A DNA stretch of 6,377 bases from Deltaproteobacteria bacterium (lineage in GTDB: Bacteria > Desulfobacterota > Desulfomonilia > UBA1062): assembly GCA_003643935.1 (NCBI GenBank), contig QMLJ01000078.1, forward strand, positions 1 through 6,377, given 5' to 3'. Below, piece by piece: positions 1 to 5,200 of this stretch. The notes beneath the pieces were generated by a model. It made no database searches, had not been told where the DNA came from, and saw only the letters and a list, made by a program, of their open reading frames with translations. Both the position numbers and the translations under genes were made by a program. Within the stretch, counting starts at the first letter, position 1. Each line of letters opens with the position of its first letter.

Positions 1-2
1 AA

Positions 3-125
3 ATCATCAATTTCTTGAACAAGATGTATCCCCAGCTTATGGTTAGGCTGGCAAAGGTCATAGACCCTGACGAGATAGCTGAATCTATGAGTGATATAGA
101 GCATCTTAAACAGGAAAAGGAGTGA
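3..125 (+). CDS. 3' end of an unrecognised protein (partial)
   Basis: The first complete codon is at position 3, and 40 codons run open to the TGA at 123-125; the start lies before the window. The visible C-terminus contains MYPQLMVRLAKVIDPDEIAE and ends in a charged, glutamate- and lysine-rich tail (EHLKQEKE). It looks helical and soluble, with no membrane segment or recognisable motif, so I assign no function. Codon use (ATA, AGG) matches the genes downstream, which supports a real gene. The stop overlaps a following ATG (TGATG at 123-127), an arrangement often seen in translationally coupled operons, although the frame it opens is only 11 codons long. Confidence 0.6.
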   Translation: MINFLNKMYPQLMVRLAKVIDPDEIAESMSDIEHLKQEKE

Positions 126-243
126 TGTCCGACAAAAAGACCGTGAAGACGGTGATATGAAAACAAAAGTAGGTGTTCTGAAAGGCAAACTATTGAAGTA
201 TGTCAGATCCGAGAGCCGACAGGATAGAGGAGATAGAGAATGA
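125..243 (+). other. Two very short overlapping reading frames between genes
   Basis: ATG at 125 overlaps the preceding stop and opens an 11-codon frame (MSDKKTVKTVI) that ends in TGA at 158-160. ATG at 157 overlaps that stop (ATGA) and opens a 28-codon, lysine- and arginine-rich frame beginning MKTKVGVLKGKLLKY, which ends at 243 inside the next gene. GGTGA lies directly before the second ATG, too close for an ideal SD. These may be coupled leader peptides, remnants of a decayed gene, or chance. I recognise no homologue and do not claim they are translated. Confidence 0.25.
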
Positions 244-589
244 AGAAATCAGACCTTTGGGCTACACTATCCAATACATTGGGCCATGGCGTATAGTTAT
301 AGGCAATAAGCATGATTTGCCCCTGGAAAAAGCACTCGCTAAGACAGAAGGCGACATATTTATTTTTGCCAAGGGCAAAGAAGGGAGCGCAGGGATTATC
401 TTTAATCCTGCCAAAGAAATACTCCACTGGGCTTTTGACCTGGCAGCTCTTCACCGTCAGCTCGTCGCTAGGTCCGAGGCATGGATAATGCCTGATAGAA
501 ACACTATACTATGTGACCGCTCAAACGTCACGGAGAACGAACTTATTGGATACCTTAAGAGAAGTCTTGGCATAGGCGCAGGCTGCTAG
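200..589 (+). CDS. Hypothetical protein, 129 aa
   Basis: This open frame encodes 129 residues. ATG 200 is the first possible start because an in-frame TGA lies at 194-196. The SD is weak (GAAAGG about 14 bases upstream), so translation may depend on coupling to the frames before it. The N-terminus is acidic (RIEEIENEEI), followed by an alternating hydrophobic and glycine-containing stretch (YTIQYIGPWRIVIGN) that looks like beta strands, then mixed alpha/beta sequence. There is no signal peptide or membrane span. The protein ends GIGAGC with a C-terminal cysteine; another cysteine lies about 25 residues earlier. I do not recognise a family. It is probably the last gene of the upstream operon, since a strong terminator starts 48 bases after its stop. 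Composition and codon use match the neighbours, so it is probably a real gene. Confidence 0.65.
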   Translation: MSDPRADRIEEIENEEIRPLGYTIQYIGPWRIVIGNKHDLPLEKALAKTEGDIFIFAKGKEGSAGIIFNPAKEILHWAFDLAALHRQLVARSEAWIMPDRNTILCDRSNVTENELIGYLKRSLGIGAGC

Positions 590-636
590 AGAAACTCGGA
601 CCAGGGATTCTTCTAACCTACCTTGTTACCTTTGTT

Positions 637-660
637 GGGGGGTGAAGCCCCCCTTTTCTT
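637..660 (+). terminator. Intrinsic terminator after the first operon
   Basis: A perfect six-base G/C stem (GGGGGG at 637-642 with CCCCCC at 648-653) closes a 5-base loop and is followed at once by TTTTCTT. This is a canonical rho-independent terminator for the + strand, located 48 bases after the hypothetical protein. Confidence 0.9.
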
Positions 661-818
661 ATAAGAATATACGCTATGCGATATATTTCTATAATCTCTT
701 TAAGCCTTTCACTTATAAAATCTAGGTGGGTAAAGACTGCTTAAAAAAATTATTGCCCGAGATTGAAAGCAAAACATATCCAAGGGGTTGTTACAGAGAA
801 AATGGGGTTTTGCCAGTA
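661..818 (+). other. Leader/intergenic stretch upstream of the ligase
   Basis: This is AT-rich sequence between the terminator and the ligase promoter region. It holds a run of seven A (743-749) and a 7-bp inverted repeat, GCAAAAC (769-775) with GTTTTGC (807-813), separated by 31 bases. Two short frames cross it. One starts at GTG 726 and ends at 824 (32 codons). The other, in the -1 frame, ends in a cysteine-rich peptide starting at ATG 802 (MGFCQYCDCT, stop 832-834). Neither has a convincing SD. I recognise no riboswitch or RNA gene. Confidence 0.3.
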
Positions 819-859
819 TTGTGATTGTACATGATCAGCTTATATTGTAATCTTATAAT
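819..859 (+). promoter_or_regulatory. Candidate promoter for the acyl-CoA ligase
   Basis: Two sigma70-like options overlap. TTGTGA (819-824) is spaced 16 bases from TATATT (841-846). A perfect TATAAT lies at 854-859 but lacks a good -35 box at the usual distance. Either would start transcription just upstream of the ligase. The region also contains the small palindromes TGTACA and TGATCA. This is a pattern match only. Confidence 0.3.
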
Positions 860-884
860 GGATTTGAAAGGAGAGATAGAACTA

Positions 885-895
885 AAAGGAGGTGA
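885..895 (+). promoter_or_regulatory. Strong Shine-Dalgarno that fixes the ligase start at ATG 901
   Basis: AAAGGAGGTGA is a near-complete match to the anti-SD sequence, with GGAGG ending 8 bases before ATG 901. An in-frame GTG at 892-894 would give a protein three residues longer, but it lies inside the SD itself and is therefore not the start. Confidence 0.85.
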
Positions 896-900
896 ATCAA

Positions 901-2808
901 ATGGAAGACAGGTATGCTGAGAGACCCTGGCGGAAGCTGCAGGACTTGGTATGTCTGCCGGAGACACTGACATACCCTGAGATGACTTATACCGCATTTC
1001 ACCTGTATGAGCCTGCCAAGAAATATCCTGATAACCTGGCGGTTGTCTATATGGACTATGAAATGACTTTCAGAGAGCTGAAAGAACACGTGGATAGGTT
1101 TGCAACAGCCCTTTCAGACATGGGTATTAAAAAGGGTGATGTGGTGGCCACTGTAATGGTCTCTTCCGTACAATTTGTAATAGCTGACCTGGCCATACCC
1201 AGGATAGGGGCTATACATGCACCTATGAGTATACTTGATTCTGTTGAAGACCTGGCAGCCAAGTTCAGACTTGTAAGGCCAAAGATGGTTATATGCGTAC
1301 ACACGAACGTAGAAGATAAGGACGTGCTGAATAAGGTAAAGGAAGCAACTGTAGAGGTGGGAATAAAGGATATAATTCTGACTAAGGCAGAAGACTACTC
1401 GCTAAATCCCCCGGTACACGAAGCAGAAGAAGGTGTTACATGGTTTACTGATTTGATTAATAAATACCCGCCAAATCCACCTGATGTTGACATAGACGTT
1501 AAGAAAGACACTGCTATGGTTATATTTACTGGTGGCACAACCGGGACTCCCAAGGCATGCATGTATCCCCATTTTAGTTTAATCGGCACGGCAGTAAATA
1601 CCAGTGGTACCCTGTTACCGCCTTATTTCAATGACCTTCTTGAAGGGTTGAACAGGGTGATTATCCCTTTGCCAATGTTTCATATCCTGGGGCATCATGG
1701 TGCGATTCCGCAGCTGAGCCATGGATGGACCATACTGCTACAGAAGAACCCAAGGGATTACAAGGAATACATAAGGTTGGTTAAGAAGTACCATCCATCC
1801 CTTAACATAGGGGTGCCCACTCAGTTTATGCAGCTGGCAAGGGAAGATGGGGCAGAAGATCTCGGACTGACAGGCATATCTAGCGGTGCTCCATTACACG
1901 ATGATACCAGCAAGCAATTCAGCGAGAAGACCAAGAGTGCAATAGGCCAGGTTTATGGCCCAACTGAAGTAGGCGGTACAGCAACGCTTGTTGCCCTGGC
2001 TGACCTGGCCCTTCCATCCTTTGGAAATTATGAAGCAGTGGGCAAGGCATTTCATATAATAGACAAGATTATTAAATTGCCTGGTCTTCTTAAACTGCTA
2101 AGGGCGCTGTTAATGACTATTGGCCCTGACAGGCTGGGAAAGGTGACGTCCAGGCTTACCAGGATGGGAGCCTCAAAGACAAATAAGGAGGAGAGGCCAG
2201 GTAAAAGAAATATAGCAAGTTCAATCGGGATAGTGAACGTGGATTGTGATATCAAGATAATAGACCTGGATAGTGGAGAGAAGATACCTATATCAAGGGT
2301 CGTAAAGGAAGGCCTAAGGGGAGAATTGTGGGTTAAGGGTCCTGGTAGGATGTCTGGTTTCTGGCCCGAGCCTGGATCTGGAATAGATGAAGAAGGTTTT
2401 GTTGAAACAGGAGACGTGGCCACTGTTGACGAAACAGGGCATGTCTACATTGTTGACAGGGTGAAAGACATGGCGCTTGTTAGTGGCTTTAACGTGTATA
2501 CCAGTGAGATTGATAAGATCTTGCAGTCATATCCAGGGGTGGACGAGGTTGCTACAATAGGCATCCCTGACCCTGAGAAGCCGGGAAGCGAGAATATAAA
2601 GGTCTTTATTGTACCCTTGCCTGAATATAGAGGGAAAATAAAGGAGGGTGATATAATAGATTACCTAAAGGGAAAGGTTGCCCCTTACGCTGTTCCGAAA
2701 TACGTGGAATTCAGGAAAAAAGACGAGCTTCCAAGGACAACTGCAGGCGTGGATAAGATCTCGAAGAGAGTCTTGAGAAAGCAGGAGATAGAAAAGCAAA
2801 AAAAGTGA
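901..2808 (+). CDS. AMP-forming acyl-CoA synthetase/ligase (ANL superfamily), 635 aa
   Basis: Members of this family activate a carboxylic acid with ATP to an acyl-AMP and transfer it to CoA, and act in the cytoplasm or at the membrane face. The substrate cannot be read from sequence; fatty or aromatic acids are possible. Visible motifs: P-loop TGGTTGTPKA (210-219), PMFH (258-261), YGPTE (352-356), TGD (503-505), and the hinge DRVKDM (519-524) followed by SGFNVYTSEI. The C-terminal lysine motif is unusual: LPRTTAGVDKISKR (610-623) replaces the usual PRTxxGK, so Lys619 is the best candidate for the catalytic lysine. Between YGPTE and the strand DCDIKIID there are about 60 extra residues (roughly 378-437), first hydrophobic/amphipathic and then basic. 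At 635 aa it is longer than typical ligases of 500-570 aa. There is no signal peptide. The gene stands alone, with a terminator upstream and a 255-base gap downstream. Confidence 0.93.
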   Translation: MEDRYAERPWRKLQDLVCLPETLTYPEMTYTAFHLYEPAKKYPDNLAVVYMDYEMTFRELKEHVDRFATALSDMGIKKGDVVATVMVSSVQFVIADLAIPRIGAIHAPMSILDSVEDLAAKFRLVRPKMVICVHTNVEDKDVLNKVKEATVEVGIKDIILTKAEDYSLNPPVHEAEEGVTWFTDLINKYPPNPPDVDIDVKKDTAMVIFTGGTTGTPKACMYPHFSLIGTAVNTSGTLLPPYFNDLLEGLNRVIIPLPMFHILGHHGAIPQLSHGWTILLQKNPRDYKEYIRLVKKYHPSLNIGVPTQFMQLAREDGAEDLGLTGISSGAPLHDDTSKQFSEKTKSAIGQVYGPTEVGGTATLVALADLALPSFGNYEAVGKAFHIIDKIIKLPGLLKLLRALLMTIGPDRLGKVTSRLTRMGASKTNKEERPGKRNIASSIGIVNVDCDIKIIDLDSGEKIPISRVVKEGLRGELWVKGPGRMSGFWPEPGSGIDEEGFVETGDVATVDETGHVYIVDRVKDMALVSGFNVYTSEIDKILQSYPGVDEVATIGIPDPEKPGSENIKVFIVPLPEYRGKIKEGDIIDYLKGKVAPYAVPKYVEFRKKDELPRTTAGVDKISKRVLRKQEIEKQKK

Positions 2809-2957
2809 GAACATAGGGCCGAGAGTAGCCTTGGTTACAAAGGGTATAACATCCAATAGTCTGTTTCTATTGTTCTGCTCACATACCGATTGGATTTTAG
2901 CTCAAAATTATAAATTTCCCTCATAAATTAAGACTGGTTATAAAATTAATGAATTAG
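2809..2957 (+). other. AT-rich intergenic region upstream of the DsrE/desulfurase operon
   Basis: A weak hairpin, CAATAG (2854-2859) pairing with CTATTG (2867-2872) around a 7-base loop, lacks a clean T-run and is a poor terminator candidate. From about 2895 the sequence is very AT-rich and carries two -10-like boxes, TATAAA at 2909-2914 and 2939-2944, without well-spaced -35 boxes. TTGGAT at 2890-2895 is only 13 bases from the first. The promoter of the downstream operon probably lies here. I see no coding sequence. Confidence 0.3.
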
Positions 2958-3063
2958 GAATGTCGTGTAGATGTAGTGTATACTAAAGCTGTCCTGAAAG
3001 GCCCTGGCAGAGGACATTATCAGCGTAGTGGTGGACGAGGAATATAATACCAGGAGGTTGTCC
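2958..3063 (+). pseudogene. Probable decayed TusA-like N-terminal domain of YedF
   Basis: YedF proteins normally carry an N-terminal TusA-like domain (CPxP motif, then PVxxTKxALxE and a VVVDNE strand) fused to a C-terminal DsrE-like domain. Here frame 3 reads ECRVDVVYTKAVLK (2958-2999). After one apparent extra G near 3000, the frame of the downstream gene reads ALAEDIISVVVDEEYN (3001-3048). Joined, these resemble the TusA helix 1 and strand 2 region. The CPxP motif and the second half of the domain are missing, and TGA (2995-2997) closes the downstream frame. The resemblance is by eye and the region is short, so chance similarity is possible. Confidence 0.4.
3052..3057 (+). promoter_or_regulatory. 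AGGAGG Shine-Dalgarno that decides the DsrE-domain start
   Basis: A perfect AGGAGG lies 6 bases before GTG 3064, exactly where the DsrE-like domain begins. The earlier in-frame GTGs at 3028 and 3031 have only a GAGG about 14 bases or more upstream, so they are less likely starts. Confidence 0.7.
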
Positions 3064-3399
3064 GTGGGCATAACGATTTACATTGCCTCAGATACAATGG
3101 GGTTTGGAGACAATGAACTTGGAAGGATCCTTATCAGGAGTTTTATCAAGGTAGTAAAAGACATGGATCCAAGGCCTTCATGTTTAATATTTGTAAACAG
3201 GGGTGTTTTTCTAACAACCGAAGGTTCAGATCTCATAGACGATATAAAGGCCATTGAAGCATCAGGTGCTAAGGTATTGAGCTGTGGAACCTGCCTTGAT
3301 TTCTTTAACAGGAAAGACAAGGTAAAGGTAGGTATAGTAAGTAACATGCATGATATTACAGATGCCTTGATGAATTCAACCAAGGTGATACGTCCTTGA
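3064..3399 (+). CDS. Stand-alone DsrE-like domain protein (YedF C-terminal type), 111 aa
   Basis: The sequence matches the C-terminal half of the YedF selenium-metabolism family. It opens with a beta strand, then the SDTMGFGDNELG motif (9-20) followed by a helix, a strand ending in FVNRGVFLTTEGS (43-55), and the cysteine motif SCGTCLDFF (73-81) with Cys74 and Cys77. It ends with a strand/helix SNMHDITDAL. The DsrE fold commonly carries persulfide or selenide on a cysteine, so a relay role is inferred. I chose GTG 3064 for its ideal SD. A GTG at 3028 would add 12 residues (VVDEEYNTRRLS) derived from what looks like a broken TusA domain. Typical YedF is about 200 aa, so this is half-length. The desulfurase gene starts 9 bases after the stop, indicating one operon. 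The family is clear, but whether the substrate is sulfur or selenium is not. Confidence 0.82.
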   Translation: MGITIYIASDTMGFGDNELGRILIRSFIKVVKDMDPRPSCLIFVNRGVFLTTEGSDLIDDIKAIEASGAKVLSCGTCLDFFNRKDKVKVGIVSNMHDITDALMNSTKVIRP

Positions 3400-3408
3400 T
3401 GTGTACTT

Positions 3409-4572
3409 ATGGTAGACGTAAGTACGGATAATATATACATGGACAATGCAGCCACGTCATATCCAAAGCCTGGGGAGGTAATAGATGCAGTCTGCCATCA
3501 CTTGAGCACTCTTAGCTCAAACCCGGGTAGATCAGCACACAGGCTATCCCTTGAAGCCAGCAGGGCTTTGTTTGATGCAAGACAGACAGTAGCTGATTTC
3601 TTTGGTGCAAGTGACTCCAGGGACGTAGTATTTACCCTAAATGTTACTGAGGCCCTTAATCTTGCCATATACGGCATTCTTCGCAAAGGAGACCACGTGG
3701 TGACTACCTCCATGGAGCACAATTCAGTTATGAGGCCTCTCCGTCACCTGGAATCCGAGGGGATAATCGAGCTGAGCGTCGTTCATTCTTTCCCTGATGG
3801 GTCTGTTGATATTGATGGCATTGCAAAGAGAGTAAAACAGAGGAAAACAAGGCTATTGGTTGTCAATCACGCATCCAACGTAACTGGGACAATAGCAGAC
3901 ATAAAAGCGATCTCTCGTGTAAAGGGAGAAGCGCTTCTGCTGGTGGATGCAGCACAGACAGCTGGTTGCCTGCCCATAGACCTAAAGGAGATGGGGATAG
4001 ATCTTCTTGCCTTTACCGGTCACAAGGCGCTTCTAGGGCCCCAGGGCACGGGTGGGCTTGTGATTAATACAACCAGGGAGTGCATATTACCGCTGAAGAG
4101 GGGAGGTACAGGGAGCAATTCAGAATTTGAACAGCAACCTGACTTTCTTCCTGACAGGCTTGAGAGCGGCACTGCAAACGGGTGTGGTATAGCAGGCCTG
4201 GCAAGGGGTATAGAGGTCATCCAGACCATGGGTATAGATAACATAAGGATGCACGAGAAAAAGCTTATTGAGATCATGCAAGAAGGACTGAAAGAAATAA
4301 AGGGCATAAGGATCTATGGGCCTATGGATGCTGAGAGGCAGGTTGCAGTTATATCCATAAACATAGAAGGCATTAGCCCGTCTGATGTGGGCTATGCACT
4401 TGACAGGTCTTTTAATATATGTGTCAGGACAGGTCTTCACTGCGCGCCTTCAGCTCACAGAACAATAGGAAGCTTTCCCCAGGGGACTGTACGGTTTTCC
4501 ATGGGCATCTACAATACGGAAGACGACGTGGAGAAGGCCATAGATGCACTGACATGGATAGCGGAACACTGA
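3409..4572 (+). CDS. NifS-like cysteine desulfurase family protein (class V aminotransferase fold), 387 aa
   Basis: This PLP enzyme should remove sulfur (or selenium) from cysteine (or selenocysteine) as a protein-bound persulfide and release alanine. Visible features: the N-terminal MDNAATSYPKP (11-21) typical of the family, TSMEHNS with His104 stacking on PLP, NHASNVTG (153-160), VDAAQ with Asp180 and Gln183, and the Schiff-base lysine in TGHKALLGPQG (Lys206). The loop cysteine is in RTGLHCAPSAHRT (Cys345), followed by GTVRFSMG near the C-terminus. All key residues are present. The RTGLHCAP loop is characteristic of the branch found beside YedF and DUF3343 (TIGR01977-like) rather than of IscS or SufS. 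ATG 3409 gives about eight residues before the conserved start; ATG 3439 is an alternative. The stop overlaps the next start (TGATG). Confidence 0.93.
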   Translation: MVDVSTDNIYMDNAATSYPKPGEVIDAVCHHLSTLSSNPGRSAHRLSLEASRALFDARQTVADFFGASDSRDVVFTLNVTEALNLAIYGILRKGDHVVTTSMEHNSVMRPLRHLESEGIIELSVVHSFPDGSVDIDGIAKRVKQRKTRLLVVNHASNVTGTIADIKAISRVKGEALLLVDAAQTAGCLPIDLKEMGIDLLAFTGHKALLGPQGTGGLVINTTRECILPLKRGGTGSNSEFEQQPDFLPDRLESGTANGCGIAGLARGIEVIQTMGIDNIRMHEKKLIEIMQEGLKEIKGIRIYGPMDAERQVAVISINIEGISPSDVGYALDRSFNICVRTGLHCAPSAHRTIGSFPQGTVRFSMGIYNTEDDVEKAIDALTWIAEH

Positions 4573-4814
4573 TGACAGTATTTGTTTTCTACTGCATACA
4601 CGATGTAATGAAGGCAGAAAAGGCATTCAAGGACTCTGGCATTCCAATCGATATCATACCTGTACCAAGGCAGGTAAGCTCGGACTGCGGAATGGCCGTA
4701 TCCTTAGAAGAAGAGTACAAGATAAGGGCTCAAGATATACTGGTAGAGCATAATATAGAGATAAAAGGTGTGTACAAAAGGCTTTCATCTAATGAGTGGG
4801 TTATAGACACATGA
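4572..4814 (+). CDS. DUF3343 family putative Se/S carrier protein, 80 aa
   Basis: This small protein has the DUF3343 pattern. A first strand (VFVFYC) leads into a helix (HDVMKAEKAFKDSG), then the strand IPIDIIPVPRQVSSDCGMAV, in which PRxxSSxCG (32-40) holds the conserved Cys39, and a second helix. Pfam describes the family as a putative Se/S carrier, so Cys39 may accept sulfur or selenium from the desulfurase; that is inference. I start it at ATG 4572, which shares one base with the desulfurase stop (TGATG) and gives the usual length of about 80 aa. The frame is open upstream to 4419, but those extra codons overlap the conserved end of the desulfurase and do not resemble the family. It is the last gene of the operon. 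Confidence 0.88.
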   Translation: MTVFVFYCIHDVMKAEKAFKDSGIPIDIIPVPRQVSSDCGMAVSLEEEYKIRAQDILVEHNIEIKGVYKRLSSNEWVIDT

Positions 4815-5020
4815 CAACCACTATCTCTTGCACATGTCTGATATCTGGCGGTTGATGCTTGACATTTTGTACCATCTGCCCTTTTTTCAAAGTGATATTG
4901 CTTATGATATTCTTTTATGGTTGCAAGTAATATATTTTTTTTAGAATTTGCAATATTTGTATATAGTTATATAGTGTTTATGTTTTTATAGGGTATGTTA
5001 TTGGGGGGGATATATCTAAG
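4815..5020 (+). other. AT-rich intergenic region with possible weak terminator and G-run
   Basis: After the DUF3343 stop there is a possible imperfect hairpin, ATGTC (4834-4838) with GACAT (4861-4865), and a run of six T near 4882-4887; together they are a poor but possible terminator. The sequence then becomes extremely AT-rich, including an eight-T run around 4935-4942. A run of seven G lies at 5003-5009. I see no coding sequence. Confidence 0.3.
4948..4975 (+). promoter_or_regulatory. Candidate promoter upstream of the C45-like gene
   Basis: TTGCAA (4948-4953) is spaced 16 bases from TATAGT (4970-4975) in strongly AT-rich DNA. This would drive transcription across the dyad at 5024-5043 toward the hydrolase. 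It is a pattern match only. Confidence 0.3.
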
Positions 5021-5023
5021 GTG

Positions 5024-5043
5024 ACCTATTAGTTCAGATAGGT
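5024..5043. repeat. 20-bp dyad, operator-like inverted repeat
   Basis: ACCTAT (5024-5029) and ATAGGT (5038-5043) are perfect inverted half-sites separated by 8 bases. The dyad sits between the candidate promoter and a good ribosome-binding site. It could be an operator for a dimeric regulator or a 5' leader hairpin. I do not recognise the regulator. Confidence 0.4.
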
Positions 5044-5047
5044 AAAC

Positions 5048-5069
5048 AAAAGGAGAATAGATGAGGTAG
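5048..5069 (+). promoter_or_regulatory. Shine-Dalgarno followed by ATG-AGG-TAG (vestigial start or minimal ORF)
   Basis: AAAAGGAG (5048-5055) stands 5 bases before ATG 5061, a good translation start, but the frame reads only ATG AGG TAG. The likely explanation is that this was the start of the hydrolase gene downstream and its frame has since been destroyed. A regulatory two-codon minigene is the alternative. Confidence 0.4.
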
Positions 5070-5200
5070 AAGACAAAAAATCTGCGTCTAACAGAGACAG
5101 TGCTCCATTCGCTACGCTCATTTCACCCTACCTTTGCCTAACCTGTGAAACATCTGCCAATCCCTCAAACCTTTCTTCCCTTCTCGACCCATTACCTTAA
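5070..5200 (+). other. Pyrimidine-rich stretch of unknown nature before the C45-like frame
   Basis: Bases 5101-5200 are about 71% pyrimidine on the + strand, opposite to the purine-rich sense strands of the neighbouring genes. The stretch contains CATTCGCTACGCTCATT. The + strand frame shared with the hydrolase is open here but reads unlike protein (serine-, proline- and leucine-rich) and closes at TAA 5198-5200. The reverse strand holds a 24-codon frame (5192 to 5118). It may be an inserted or inverted fragment; I see no transposase or clear terminal repeats. Confidence 0.35.

Noticed and set aside
892..900. GTG 892 as start of the acyl-CoA ligase
   Set aside because: The GTG is part of the AAAGGAGGTGA Shine-Dalgarno sequence; ATG 901 has ideal spacing.
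2052..2423. 123-aa reverse-strand open frame inside the ligase
   Set aside because: It lies opposite a well-supported gene, is serine-, proline- and leucine-rich as expected for an antisense shadow, and has no recognisable motif. The other reverse-strand frames over the main genes were dropped for the same reason.
2995..2997. TGA read as selenocysteine to extend the DsrE-domain protein upstream
   Set aside because: The frame before it closes again at TAG 2974-2976 and has no start; the TusA-like residues continue in another frame, so a frameshift explains it better. No SECIS-like hairpin was evident.
3028..3063. GTG 3028 as the DsrE-domain start
   Set aside because: It lacks a properly spaced SD, whereas GTG 3064 has AGGAGG at 6 bases and coincides with the domain boundary.
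4419..4571. Upstream extension of the DUF3343 protein to give 131 aa
   Set aside because: It overlaps the most conserved C-terminal part of the desulfurase, does not resemble the family, and ATG 4572 gives the normal length with a TGATG overlap.
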